A stretch of 64,000 nucleotides of DNA, from NCBI GenBank assembly GCA_963556495.2, contig OY747704.1, positions 40,744,501-40,808,500 on the forward strand, given 5' to 3'. Both the position numbers and the translations under genes were made by a program. This document shows, in pieces, positions 1-13,500 of this stretch. The stretch's first letter is position 1. Each line of letters opens with the position of its first letter. Origin of the DNA: Valencia hispanica. Its lineage: Eukaryota > Chordata > Actinopteri > Cyprinodontiformes > Valenciidae. The notes under the pieces were generated by a model. The model made no database searches, had not been told where the DNA came from, and was given only the letters and a program-made list of their open reading frames with translations.

Positions 1-540
1 TTTAATATCAGACAATATTTTCACGGACCAGCCTTTAAGGTGTGGCGGATAAATGTTAACGGACCGTATAAAAACGGGTTATTTTTAAAATTATAACAAT
101 AGACGTAAATCCAATGTGTATTCGCAGCTTTATTAACAGCGTCCTCCTAACATCGAGCAGACAACATAACACGAGTAACACTCAGCCCCGTAACGCTCTC
201 TGGTCGCCATGGTAACATGTAAACATATCTTTATTAATTCAAGATTTTACACAAAAACAAATACAAAGTGCATGAAAAATCTAACTCACACAACGCTGAA
301 TCAGTGAGAGCCTTGGGCCTTTTCCCCTTTCCAAAGAAACGTTTGTTTTCTATCCATGTTGCTTGTGGGATACGTGTCAAGACTGAGCTATGTAACGGGG
401 ATATCCAGTTATTTTTCAAAATAAAACAGCGGTCAACCTCGGATAATAAATAAAATGGAAATACTGGAAGTTATTTATTCTTTATGTGTGGCTCGCGGCC
501 CGGTACCGGTCCGCGGCCCGGGGGTTGGGGACCACTGCTA
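1..540. mobile_element. hAT-like DNA transposon end
   Basis: The block ends at 490-538 with gcggcccggtaccggtccgc then cgggggttggggaccactg. This is the reverse complement of a terminal sequence (CAGTGGTCCCCAACC...) common to vertebrate hAT elements. The left part (ttttcacggaccagccttta) fits the inner part of the same family. The window cuts the other end off. No transposase was seen. Confidence 0.5.
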
Positions 541-628
541 TAAATCACAAACTTGGCGTAGAAAGTGACTTACGCAGTTTTCAGACCCCGTTTTGTGAGT
601 AAGCAAGCTTTATAAATGAGACCCCAGG
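541..628. repeat. Terminal repeat family A, copy 1
   Basis: Sequence tcagaccccgttttgtgagt followed by aagcaagctttataaatgag recurs in inverted orientation at 25343-25436 and in the same orientation at 63655-63712. It looks like the terminus of a DNA transposon of unassigned family. Confidence 0.5.
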
Positions 629-1484
629 TCCTTTTACTTTATTATCTATTCTATCTATACAGGACGTCTATTTAGCATGACACAAGATTATCAAGTTGTG
701 TTGAGCTTTTACAAATGATATAAAATATGATGATGATGGATCTCTGTTATGGACAAAAAAGGGTTCTAACATCTCTAACCCATCCAGAAGTCCTACTACT
801 TTCCTATTTTGGTATAAGTACAAAAGTTATCTTTATGGAACATGTTTTTATAGTGATCAAACTTTACATCTGGAACCTACAACTGACTGACAGAAGAAAA
901 CAGAAAAACGGATGAATGGATAGAAAAAATTATGTTTTTAATTTTCCAACGCTACTTGACACACTATTGGCTTGTATCTGGAAAGCAGCCAATCCAGGAG
1001 CAATATTTATTTTCCTTGACACTGATTGGTTGTACCTCCAAGAACGGATATAAGGAAGACTGTAGATGTTAGCTCCTGCAGTAGTGCTGAGACAGTTTCC
1101 ACTGTGCCTATTAATGCATATTAAGGTGTAATTGGTGTTTGAACTTTCAAATTTGGTAACTAAAGGCGTTTGTAAAGAGAGTCTGAAGTGTTTGTGGATT
1201 TTAGCTATTCGCAGGCAGCTGTGGTCCCTAACACTCCACAAATACAGGGGATTCACTGTAGTAAAGAAAAAAACCTGCTTTCCTCTAATAGCATCCCTGA
1301 TATTGTTATCTTTCAGTGACAGACACTCAGCTGAGGGAATTTTTCATGTGTGAAATTCTTCTTGGCTTGTTATATTATCTGCAGAAAATTGGAAATCGGT
1401 GCAAATAAAAAGACTGTAGAGATTAACCTGTAAAAAAAAGTTACAGTTAATGATTTGAAATGAGTAAAGTGAAAGTGTACAGAC

Positions 1485-1589
1485 CATCCCAGCTGAGACC
1501 CTGCAGGCCGTCTCTCAGCTGCTTACAGTCTCTGTTGAACCTCCAGGCTTCATGCATCACCTCATTTAACTTCTCATCCTCGTTCTCAC
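1485..1589 (-). CDS. mapkapk5: mapkapk5 coding exon 13 (last one in window)
   Basis: Residues 406-440: [16 protein letters not shown] through LQGLSWD, then G|gtctgt. The human protein continues with one more exon, not found at 1-1480. Reading through the donor would add about a dozen unrelated residues to a TAA, so a short alternative end is possible but less likely. Confidence 0.88.
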
Positions 1590-4500
1590 CTGGACAGAAG
1601 GAAACGTTTTAGTTAGCGCCACATGTACACTATAATAACTTAGCTCATATGGAGCAATTTCCGCAAATTTTTACTAATTTTATTTGTTCAACCTTATGTC
1701 ACCATCAGAATCCTTTAAATGGTCACCAAAAGCCTCCCTTCATAAAGAGCACAGCGTTTTTTGGCTGTTTTTAGTGTATATGGAGTTACTCACCAGCTTG
1801 TGGTAGTATACACTGTGCTATGACATCTCTTAGTTTCTCCAGCGCTACGTTTGAGTCTTCTCCTCCGTTTTCTGGGTCGTGGATGAAGAAACTGTCCGTG
1901 GGCTTGGGGCTGCAAGATCGAGAACAAAAAGTGAATGTAAAAAGAAAGCTTCAAATATTCTCAATACAGTCATGTAAAAATAAAACAAAGTACACCCCAT
2001 GTTTCAGTACGCTGTATGACCACTTTTAGCAGTAATAAATAACTGGAAGCAGTTGTTTTTTGTCCCACGCATCGCTTTGGGGAAGGTTTGGCCCACAAAA
2101 TCTTCTTTAGAACATTTGTGGTTATTCGTTTCTGCACAGCCCTTCTCCACAACACCTTTCATTTTTAGCTATCCTTTTGTAGACTTGCTGCTAAAGCTTG
2201 GGACCGTTGTTTTGTTGGACAGATGGTCTCCAATTTGACTCCTTCAGTGACCGACTGCTGCATCCTAGGTGCATGAGGGAGTGTTACTGCAGATCCTTAC
2301 TCCCAGCAGCCCATATCATCACTCCTCTTTAGCCTAGAAATCTAGACAAACCACAGCAGCAAAAGATTTTGCTCTGCAGGTTGGTCTAGCGACACTCCAT
2401 TATAGCCTCAGCAGGTCTACCATTGGCTCGGCTAAGCGTAGGCCGGGACAATCACAGCATTCTATGTTTGTAGAGAGATGTTGGGCGACTTAGCAGCATT
2501 ACGGCAGAATTGCGACGGAGCAAAACAACAAAGATGGCGGTGGCTCAGGAACTGTGCTCCTTTAAAACGGCTTTGGATTCAACTTTGGATAATTTAGATC
2601 TGGGCTTTTCTTTGAGAGATGAGCAGATAGAGGCACTTAAGTCTTTTGTTTCGACTGCCGCGTTGACTGATTTCCGTCGCTATGAATACATCGTGTTGTT
2701 AGTTACTTTGATTGGTCCTAGCGCTGTCCAGTGCATGCTAAGACAGTTTGAAAGAAAACCGTAGATTCCACCCCAAGGACTGAACTCGGTCTATGGGTCG
2801 GCTTGCCAGGCTAACTCCTCTTTCCTTCTCCTAGTAAAAATTCAGTCTTTTTTCTAATTCTATTGTCATGAACTTCAACTGGCAAAACTGAAACCTGAAG
2901 AGTCTGAGATGATGATCTTGGGTTGTTGTTTTTTTTTGTGCAATTTTCACAGGAGTATTTTTAGGTTTTAAAATGATTTTCGATGTCCGTAGTTCAAGAA
3001 CGGTACAGATTTGGCCTGCCAGCGCAGACAGGGGATCCAGATAGACAGATTTTAACCAATGCAAGTTTTTTTAAACAAGATGCAGAAACATTTAGATCCT
3101 ACATCCAACACAAGGTACATTTATTTTATTGACCACTTTTTAAGTATAGTTTCAGAGTAAACGGGATGAGTAAAAAGCACAGCTTGAGCGTAACCATTCA
3201 TTAAACTTTACAAAATACAGCAGCTGTTTTCACATTATAGAAAATAGATAAAGAGAAAAGGAAACAATCAACCTCCAAATTTTTCAAAACCATATACTGT
3301 AACTTTCTTTTAATATGACAAACATACCAGACCGTTTTTTTTGTGTGTGTGTGTTTCAGAATTAAAGTTTTAAATTGTTTAAATTTCTAACAAATGACAT
3401 GTTTTTGGGCCCAGGACTACTTTCACCTCAAGTGTAACCACCACTGTCTCAGAGCACCAAACGCTCTGATGTTAGGGTGAATTTGTCAGACAAGGTTCAC
3501 GACTGTAGCAAATGTTTTTCACCAGTCAGGAATCATTCTTACTGTAGAATAATGAACTTGAAATAGTTTGATGTGCAGCAACACTTGCTTCACTAAGGTC
3601 TCTGCTGATGCCTTTCTTCCTGTATGCTCCACACTAACGCAGGGGTGATGACTAATTGATCAAATGCATTGGATTAGCAGTACACGACTGCTGTTTTCAC
3701 TCTCAAATCCTACTGAAGAAACAAATATGTATTTAGCTTTTCACATGACTCCCCGCCATGTTTGTATTTTGGACCAAATGTAGACACCAATCTCTAAATC
3801 ATAAAATTATGAGGGGAGGAAGAGTTAGAAAATGAAAGAAAACAGTAAACATCCCCGCTTCTCCCTGAGTCACTGCATTAGTACAGTTATTATTAGTATT
3901 ACACCGATAACATTACGGTAGGAACAATCTTCACAGTGGTGAGCATACCCCAGCAGCTTCCGCTTCCTGAGGATTGGGTTGTTGACAGAGTTCAGAGGCT
4001 TCAGGCTGACGTTCAGATCCTGAATCCTCATGTTGGCGAGCTGTTCTGCGTGGGCCTGCTGGATTCCTGCGACTACCGCCTGGACAGGGAGAGATCAGAT
4101 CCACAATTACGCATTCATTAGGTGTCGGTCTTAGTTGAAGCAATTCAGGGAAAACGACCCATGTGCCGACAGAAAGCCGTCTGTGTTTCCCCAGCCATGT
4201 TTCTATCTGTGGACTTTGTTGAAGGTGACTTATGTGACAAAAACCTATGGAAGAGATTACGTTGCAAACCTTCTGCTCACCCACTCCTCCGACAGCAACA
4301 GTCTCATCGTCACTTAAAAGACGCTGCAAAACAACATTAATGGTCACTGCGTGTTGCTTTGATCTGTACACTTATCCCGCTGGCTTCTATCAAATGTACA
4401 AGAAAAATGTCACAACTGTTAGCGTCTTGATTTTATAACATCTTCTGAGAAGATGAGATGAAACTACAGTGCCTTTCGAAAGTAATCATGCCTCTTGAAC

Positions 4501-7500
4501 TGTTTCACATTTTGTGACGTTACAACCACAAGCTTTTTATTTAAGGTAGATTACTGTGATTTTATGTGGTATACCAACATGAAGTTGTGCAAAATTGTAA
4601 GGTGGAAAGTAAAGGAATTATAGCTTTCTAATTATTTTTTACATATATAAATCTAAAAAGTGTGGCATGCATTTTTTTTTAGCCCCCTTTACTTTAATAT
4701 CATGAAATAAATCCAACCAAAAGCCTTCTGAAGCCACCTAATTAGTCCAGCTGTGTGTATTTTAACCTCAGCGTATCAGGATTGAACCGTTTAGCCTACA
4801 TGGGGATGTTTTCCTTTAGTAGGAACAGGGAAGCTAACGGGAAAATGGGTGGAGCTTGGCATAGGGCAATCCTGAAAAAAACAAAACAGTCCAAGGCTTA
4901 AAAGGGGACTGGTGTGTAGGTTCACCTTAATGCAGGAAAACGACCTCAACATGCCGAGGTCCAACTGAAGCGTGTAGATCAGGGGTCTCCAACTCTGGTC
5001 CTCATAGGCCGCTAACCTGTAACTTTTAGTTGCATCCCTGTTCCAACACACCTGAATCATATGAACGGCTCATAGCCAAGCCTCTGCAGAACTCGATGGC
5101 ATGCTGAGTCGGGAGAAGCTCTGAAGGACGGGAGATGGAAACCCCTAGTTCAGATTGAAGCCTAACCATGTATCAGAATAGTCCACTCCAACTGACAATA
5201 TAAGGCTAGACCTGAAAATGGACATTCAGACACTCTCCATTCTCTGAAGGACTGGATACAAATGCACGCAACACTTTTCAGGCTTTTAACTGTAAAAAAA
5301 ACAAGAAAACTGTAGATCTTTTTTCTTTAGATTCACAATCACACAAAATCAAATCGAATTGTGGTTGTAAACTGAGAAAATGGGAAAAGACTCAAGGTCC
5401 ATGATTTGTTTAGCAAGGCGCTCTACCATTTAAAACAGTAATGTTGCAATGCTCCTGCACACTGATGGTACAGGGAAAAGCTTTGAAAAAAAAAAAAAGA
5501 GCCACTGATCGGGTGAAGAATTGCAGCTTCACCTTGTCCATCATCATCTGTGCAGACGGCAGCACGTTGTCCAGGGCCTCGGTGCAGTTCAGCCAGGGGT
5601 GAGCCAAGACTCCTTCAATAGTCAGCCTCTCCTCTGGCTTTACCTTCAGCAGCCTACAGACACAAACGAGAGAGAAGTAAAAATGATAACAGTGAAAAAG
5701 ACATACAAATGGGATGCATAAGCAAAAACAAGGAGGAGGAAAAGTCAGTGATAGGGTAGATGTGAGGAAGAATAAATGACTTGAAAGAAAAAGGAAAGAC
5801 TTACTTGCGTACAATGTCCTTGGCCATGTCAGAGATCTGGCTCCACTCGTCTTCTGGGAAATCAAAGCTGCCCGTCATGATCTTCTTCCTCATGTCCTTG
5901 GGGATGGTGCGGCTGTGGTGCTTTGAGTAGAACGGAGGATAGCCGCACAGCATTATGTAGATGATCACACCCAGCGACCACAAGTCACAGCTCTGCGGAG
6001 ACAGACGATAAGCTTTTCTTTCCATGTGCACTGGCAACAATACCTTCATAAAAATGCACTTACACCAGCAGGGGTGGGCTGGTGTTGAAATTCAGCCTGG
6101 GAGCTTGGTTCAGAGAGGCCTTTTATCTGATCGCACAAAGGGTGCGGGTTGAACCATAATTTTAACACAAATACATTTTTGGTGGTATAACAACATAATA
6201 ATCTTGTTATAACACCAATAATCTTAATAACATCTTTTTATGTTGCCACAACCAAAGGTGGGTAGTAGCTAGTTACATTTACTTGAGTAGTTTTTTAGGG
6301 TAAAAAAATACTTTAAGGGTAGTTTTACTGCACCATACTTTAAACTTTTACTCTAGTAATATTATTATGAAGTTTCTCTACTCTTGAGTAAAATTTCTAA
6401 AAATTATACCAACTGTGAATAATTTCCCTGAATCAAAACAAGCAAGGTTTAACCAAAAATGCACCAGACAAGAACACAAACCTACAGTTTATGTAAAAGT
6501 GAGATCTCTTGTTTATACACCAGCTTTTTGGTTATAATGTTCTTTTCTATCTGCTGAGCCATTCGGAGATCAATTGAGTACACGGTAAACCCGTTGTATT
6601 ATTACTAGAAGCACTTTACCCTCTTCTAACATATATACGTTATCTATTGTAAATATTAGTTTAATAGGTTTTATGTTAAAAAATGTTGATTTCAAAGTGT
6701 TTTCTTTGCTTCAAATTTGTAATTTTGTAATTATATTTACTCTTTAAAATACCAGAATTTGCACATATGATGACATCATTAAAAAAAGGAAATCAGTGCC
6801 AATAGAACTGATCAAATATTCTAAACACTCAGTACTTTGAGTAGCCTTTATACTAGGGATGGGCATGAATAATCGACGATCGATTAATTGATCATTAAGA
6901 ATTTCATTGATGACATTTTTTTACCGATCAATTAATGCATGTTCTGTTGCGTAGTGTGAGTTTTGAAGGAATGCAATTAATTTTGCTATGTGGCAGTAAT
7001 TAAACAATTTACCACACGAGGGCGATGACTGAAAATAAAACCCACAGGCCGACTCAGTTTCTTGCCAGTTTCTGTGTATTTCAAAAGTAGCATTGTCATG
7101 AAGAGGTCGCAGCAAAGTGTGGCGTGGGACCACTGACTAAAAAAATAAAATAAAAAAAGTATCTGTTTACTGCCAACACTGCGAAGGTCTGTATAAGTAC
7201 TTGAACGCACTTCTAACCCTGGAGCGTCCTGCTCTTAGTCTCAACCTAGCATCAAGTCGGTGTTTGCACGGAGGAGCCGAGATGCACAACGAGCAGAGAA
7301 ACTTCCTCACCGATTACTTACTGAGGGAGGCTCCGCCACCCCTGGATTGCACCCCTACAGACTGGTGGAAAATGAATTAAACAAGATTCCAGAGGCTTGC
7401 CAGGTTAGCACGGAGGTACAGGTCCTTCTCAAAAAATTAGCATATTGTGATAAAGTTCATTCTTTTCCATAATGTAATGATAAAAATTAAACTTTCATAT

Positions 7501-10500
7501 ATTTTGGATTCATTGCACACCAACTGAAATATTTCAGGTCTTTTATTGTTTTAAAACTGATGATTTTGCCATACAGCTCATGAAAACCCAAAATTCCTAT
7601 CTCATAAAATTAGCATATCATGAAAAGGTTCTCTAAACGAGCGATTAACCTAATCATCTGAATCAACTAATTAACTCTAAACACCTACAAAAGATTCCTG
7701 AGGCTTTTAAAAACTCCCAGCCTGGTACTCAAAACCGCAATCATGGGTAAGACTGCCGACCTGACTGCTGCCCAGAAGGCCATCATTGACACCCTCAAGC
7801 AAGAGGGTAAGACACAGAAATAAATTTCTGAACGAATAGGCTGTTCCCAGAGTGCTGTATCAAGGCACCTCAGTGGGAAGTCTGTGGGAAGGAAAAAGTG
7901 TGGCAGAAAACGCCGCACAACGAGAAGAGGTGACCGGACCCTGAGGAAAATTGTGGAGAAGGACCGATTCCAGACCTTGGGGGACCTGCGGAAGCAGTGG
8001 ACTGAGTCTGGAGTAGAAACATCCAGAGCCACCGTGCACAGGCGTGTGCAGGAAATGGGCTCCAAGCCACTTTTGAACCAGAAACAGCGGCAGAAGCGCC
8101 TGACCTGGGCTACAGAGAAGCAGCACTGGACTGTTGCTTAGTGGTCCAAAGTACTTGCATGTCATTCGGAAATCAAGGTCCCAGAGTCTGGAGGAAGACT
8201 GAGGAGAAGGAAATGCCAAAATGCCTGAAGTCCAGTGTCAAGTACCCACAGTCAGTGATGGTCTGGGGTGCCATGTCAGCTGCTGGTGTTGGTCCACTGT
8301 GTTTTATCAAGGGCAAGGTCAATGCAGCTAGCCATCAGGAGATTTTGGAGCACTTCATGCTTCCATCTGCTGAAAAGCTTTATGGAGATGAAGATTTCAT
8401 TTTTCAGCACGACCTGGCACCTGCTCACAGTGCCAAAACCACTGGTAAATAGTTTACTGACCATGGTATTACTGTGGTCAACTGGCCTGCCAACTCTCCT
8501 GACCTGAACCCCATAGAGAATCTGTGGGATATTGTGAAGAGGAAGTTGAGAGACGCAAGACCCAACACTCTGGATGAGCTTAAGGCCGCTATTGAAGCAT
8601 CCTGGGCCTCCATAACACCTCAGCAGTGCCACAGGCTGATTGCCTCCATGCAACGCCGCATTGAAGCAGTCATTTCTGCGTAAAGATTCCTGACCAAGTA
8701 TTGAGTGCATAACTGAACATAATTATTTGAAGGTTGACTTTTTTTATATTAAAAACACTTTTCTTTTATTGGTCGGATGAAATATGCAAATTTTTTGGAT
8801 TTTTGGTTTTTCTTTACTTTTTTGCCAAAATCATCAATATTAAAACAATAAAAGGGCTGAACTACTTCAGTTGTGTGTAATGAATCTAAAATATATGAAA
8901 GTCTATCAGTACATTACAGTTTATCAGTACATTACAGAAAATAATTAAATTTATCACAATATGCTAATTTTTTTAGAAGGACCTGTATGTGTATCACAGC
9001 GACGTCTGTCCCCTCACAGTAGGTGATCTCAGTGCTGCAGGTCAGACGCGAAAACAGCCGGGTGATTGTCACCAGGCTGCTTTCGTTTCTGACCCCAGCG
9101 CATGTTAACATGCTCATCTTTCTCAACAAAAATCAGTAGACTGGTGCTAAAGTTGTGTGTAAGTTACGGTTTCTTTTTTGTCTGTTTTATTCTGTTAATG
9201 AGCCTAATTTATTGTTAGGGACGCTGATCTCTCTCATCCTCTTTCTCGACTCTTTTTGCCAAATGTAACACAAAACTATCAGACCAATAAGTATTTTTTT
9301 TATATAAAGTTATTGTTTAACATGACTATTTTTATTTTTATTTTTTTACTTTTTTGGAGAAGAAAACAATAGGAGAGTCAGTTGTGTTAACGAGTACAGT
9401 CTTTTAGCTGTCGGCTCCGCTGCTTATAGCGCATATTTTCTTTGTGCAACTACCGTGAATTAACTGCCATAAGAGGTGTCCCACTTGTAATGAAGATCTC
9501 AATGAGGAAACACACAATTTTTCTATTCTCACTGCATTTTAGCATATGAACACTGAATTTTAATATAAAAATATCAATGATTAATTGAAAATCGATCGTT
9601 AATTCTCCCGATGATCGATGAAGACAGTTTAATCAAATGCCCATCCCTACGTTATACATATAACTTTTTTACTTATACTTGAGTAATTTCTTGTTTAATG
9701 TTACTCTTACTTGAGCACAATCTTTGGTACTCTACCCACCCCTGGTCACAACATAGAAAACATGTCAGAATATTATAAAACCTTGCAGAATCGAGCACAT
9801 CCAGCGAGACAAACGTTTCTGTGGCTGGATTCGGGATTCAGCAATGTGAGAAAACATCTTAACCATTTTTTTTTTTACAGCAATCCTTGAATCAAAAAAA
9901 TGTCAGCGGTGAGTAGCAACATTCCAGCGAAATGGAATTGTAATTATTCATCTTAATATATTATATTCAGCATGTTACAGAAAGTTCAGCTGAAAATGAA
10001 TTCCTTTCAAAAGGTTACTGCATTGCATGAACATCTTTTAACCCCAAGATTTATTCACAACACGAGTGGGTAAACTGCAGCTCTGCAGACTGATGGTAGA
10101 GCTCAGTGGCAGGTGCACACAGCAGTGGCTCTATTGAGGCTGTTTCTGGAGTACAAAAAAAAAAAAAAAAAGAGAAAATGTTCCAGCCACTGGCCTAGAA
10201 CAGACTGGCTGTTCGGGGAAAACTCCCATACCTCCCCGTGGCCATCTCGCCCTCGTACACCAGCACAAAAAGAAATCTGAAATCTCTCCACCTCTTTCCG
10301 AAACGAGAAGAAGAATGGAACCACCTTGCGCATCACAAAAAGTGATAGTAGAATTTCCTTCAAGGCCGTTATGCGTTCAATCCTTTCATTTCTTCAGATT
10401 ATATCAAATTAGATTTCTGACTGTCTTTATATTACGTATTAGTTTAGTTTTTCTATTTAGAACGTAAAACACTTTGAGCATAGCAGCTTGTTTTAAAAGC

Positions 10501-13500
10501 TTTTTATTCCATAAACCTCTTTTTTAATCGACATTAGTACTTCACATTTAAGGCAGATTTTGTCCTGAACTTAAAGAAAACTCGCTTTGGAAGAACTTCT
10601 GACCTGTAAGCCATAAAAGCTCTAATTAAACTCCTCATAAAGTAGAAGCAGGATCCGACAACGTGGATTAAGGAAAAGCTGTATTATGTTAAACATGTTA
10701 ACTGAGTTTTTCTTGCAAAGATTTCAAACTTTATTTTCCATTTCAAACCCTGTGCTTTAAAATTTTTACTGAATGCAGTCTTCAGGTAAAGTGAGTCTCA
10801 CCTTGTTATATGTGTAAGGAGTTGGTGAGGTAGGTATAATTCCAGACTTTTCCTTCTGGTGTCTTCTTTGAGCCTCAAGTACCTAAACAGAAATGATGAT
10901 CAGCCATTCATCAATCAAGAAAACAAGCAGATAATGTTTTCTTTTCTTTTCGTACCTGAGGTGCTACATAGTAAGGAGTAAACTGAGGGGTCGTCAAGTC
11001 TCCTTGATCGATTTTGGCAAAGCCAAAGTCACACAACTTCACAGGTGCGTCCTGCAGGGCAGAAAGGAAAATAAGAATACAGTTCATATACAGTACATCT
11101 CAAATGCTTTAATATTATTGAAACATCACATCAACCACAGATTGTACCGTTTACAGTAAATGGAGAGAAATTATAAATATAAATTCCTTCTACTTTGACA
11201 AATACAGATGACAGTTATGAGTTTCTGAACTTGTGTGCTTCACAAAACCTTCCCTACACATTTTGAAGGAAAAAAGCACGGACGGACGGATGGATGGATG
11301 TCTTTATTCCAAACTATTTTTGACCAGATCATACAGTGGCTTGCAAAAGTATTCGGCCCCCTTGAACTTTTCCACATTTTGTCACATTACAGCCACAAAC
11401 ATGAATCAATTTTATTGGAATTCCACGTAAAAGACCAATACAAAGTGGTGTACACGTGAGAAGTGGAACGAAAATCATACATGATTCCAAACATTTTTTA
11501 CAAACAAATAACTGAAAAGTGGGGTGTGCGTAATTATTCAGCCCCCTTTGGTCTGAGTGCAGTCAGTTGCCCATAGACATTGCCTGATGAGTGCTAATGA
11601 CTAAATAGAGTGCACCTGTGTGTAATCTAATGTCAGTACAAATACAGCTGCCCTGTGACGGCCTCAGAGGTTGTCTAAGAGAATGTTGGGAGCAACAACA
11701 CCATGAAGTCCAAAGAACACACCAGACAGGTCAGGGATAAAGTTATTGAGAAATTTAAAGCAGGCTTAGCTACAAAAAGATTTCCCAAGCCTTGAACATC
11801 CCATGGAGCACTGTTCAAGCGATCATTCAGAAATGGAAGGAGTATGGCACAACTGTAAACCTACCAAGACAAGGCCGTCCACCTAAACTCACAGGCCGAA
11901 CAAGGAGAGCGCTGATCAGAAATGCAGCCAAGAGGCCCATGGTGACTCTGGACGAGCTGCAGAGATCTACAGCTCAGGTGGGGGAATCTGTCCATAGGAC
12001 AACTATTAGTCGTGCACTGCACAAAGTTGGCCTTTATGGAAGAGTGGCAAGAAGAAAGCCATTGTTAAAAGAAAACCATAAGAAGTCCCGTTTGCAGTTT
12101 GCCACAAGCCATGTGGGGGACACAGCAAACATGTGGAAGAAGGTGCTCTGGTCAGATGAGACCAAAATGGAACTTTTTGGCAAAATGCAAAACGCTATGT
12201 GTGACGGAAAACTAACACTGCACATCACTCTGAACACACCATCCCAACTGTCAAATATGGTGGTGGCAGCATCATGCTCTGGGGGTGCTTCTCTTCAGCA
12301 GGGACAGGGAAGCTTGTGAGAGTTGATGGGAAGATGGATGGAGCCAAATACAGGGCAATCTTGGAAGAAAACCTCTTGGAGTCTGCAAAAGACTTGAGAC
12401 TGGGGCGGAGGTTCACCTTCCAGCAGGACAACGACCCTAAACATAAAGCCAGGGCAACAATGGAATGGTTTAAAACAAAACATATCCATGTGTTAGAATG
12501 GCCCAGTCAAAGTCCAGATCTAAATCCAATCGAGAATCTGTGGCAAGATCTGAAAACTGCTGTTCACAAACACTGTCCATCTAATCTGACTGAGCTGGAG
12601 CTGTTTTGCAAAGAAGAATGGGCAAGAATTTCAGTCTTTAGATGTGCAAAGCTGGTAGAGACATACACTAAAAGACTGGCAGCTGTAATTGCAGCAAAAG
12701 GTGCTTATAGAAAGTATTGACTCAGGGGGCTGAATAATTACGCACACCCCACTTTTCAGTTATTTATTTGTAAGAAATGTTTGGAATCATGTATGATTTT
12801 CGTTCCACTTCTCACGTGTTCACCACTTTGTATTGGTCTTTCACGTGGAATTCCAATAAAATTGATTCATGTTTGTGGCTGTAATGTGACAAAATGCGGA
12901 AAAGTTCAAGGGGGCCAAATACTTTTACAAGCCACTGTAAGAAAACTAAATAAAAACAATGAAAGAAAAGTATAAACATAACCATCACATTCTTCCATAC
13001 ATCTTTATTTCCAATCATTACTAAAACTAAGAAAAAAAATAACATAACCAAATTTTCTGAGTTTTCAAAACATTTCCATCCAGACAAACGTGGACATTTC
13101 CAAACACCTGGTACGTAAATGCAGCTCTTGCAGCTCACCAGAGAGTTATCTTTGAAAAGCAGGTTCTCCGGCTTCAGGTCACGATGTGCAATATTCAGGG
13201 AGTGACAATGAGCCAATGCTTGGCTGATCTACAGGTGGACGACACATCACACACAGACTCCACTTAGTGAGTTGACAATCATTAGGTTGAAAATCAGTAC
13301 TTTACACACCTGCTTGGTGACCTGACTGGCCATCTTTTCCGTAAAGTGCTTGTGCTGACTGATTCTGTGGAAGAGCTCGCCACCCTCCATCATCTCCATA
13401 ACAATCAGAAGTCTTGCTCTTTAAAAAAAGAAAGAACAAAAAAAGAAAACGGGGTTTGTGTGATTATGAAGGGATAAAATGAACAAGTAAAAACTGTATA

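Larger units (their letters stand above)
7290..9139 (+). pseudogene. hAT transposase C-terminal pseudogene, split by Tc1
   Basis: At 7355 the + strand reads TDWWKMN-stop, then [12 protein letters not shown]. After the Tc1 insertion the frame resumes with TSVPSQ and ends [20 protein letters not shown] and [12 protein letters not shown] (9139). WWK, the LARxY segment, TSVPSE and the final [11 protein letters not shown] are hallmarks of the hAT dimerisation domain. In-frame stops and the insertion make it non-functional. The N-terminal zinc finger and DDE part are gone. Confidence 0.7.
6854..9649 (+). mobile_element. Middle hAT element (ZBED-like family)
   Basis: Terminal inverted repeats tagggatgggcat / atgcccatcccta. 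Flanking 8-bp duplications ctttatac (6846-6853) and cgttatac (9650-9657), one mismatch. Sub-terminal sequence is rich in atcgat motifs at both ends. It holds the C-terminal part of a hAT transposase split by a Tc1 insertion at 7417. Confidence 0.8.
6253..9744. mobile_element. Outer hAT element of a three-level nest
   Basis: Ends are caaaggtgggtag (6253) and ctacccacccctg (to 9744), imperfect inverted repeats. Flanking 8-bp duplications are gccacaac (6245-6252) and gtcacaac (9745-9752), one mismatch. Inner bases (acttgagtag, aagtaagag-type motifs) match a common fish element. Own sequence remains at 6253-6853 and 9658-9744. The rest is a second hAT that inserted into it. Sits in mapkapk5 intron 8. 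Confidence 0.75.

Noticed and set aside
5410..5865. 151-codon kinase ORF as a single exon
   Set aside because: Only 5533-5653 is conserved; the flanks are intron sequence read through the splice sites.
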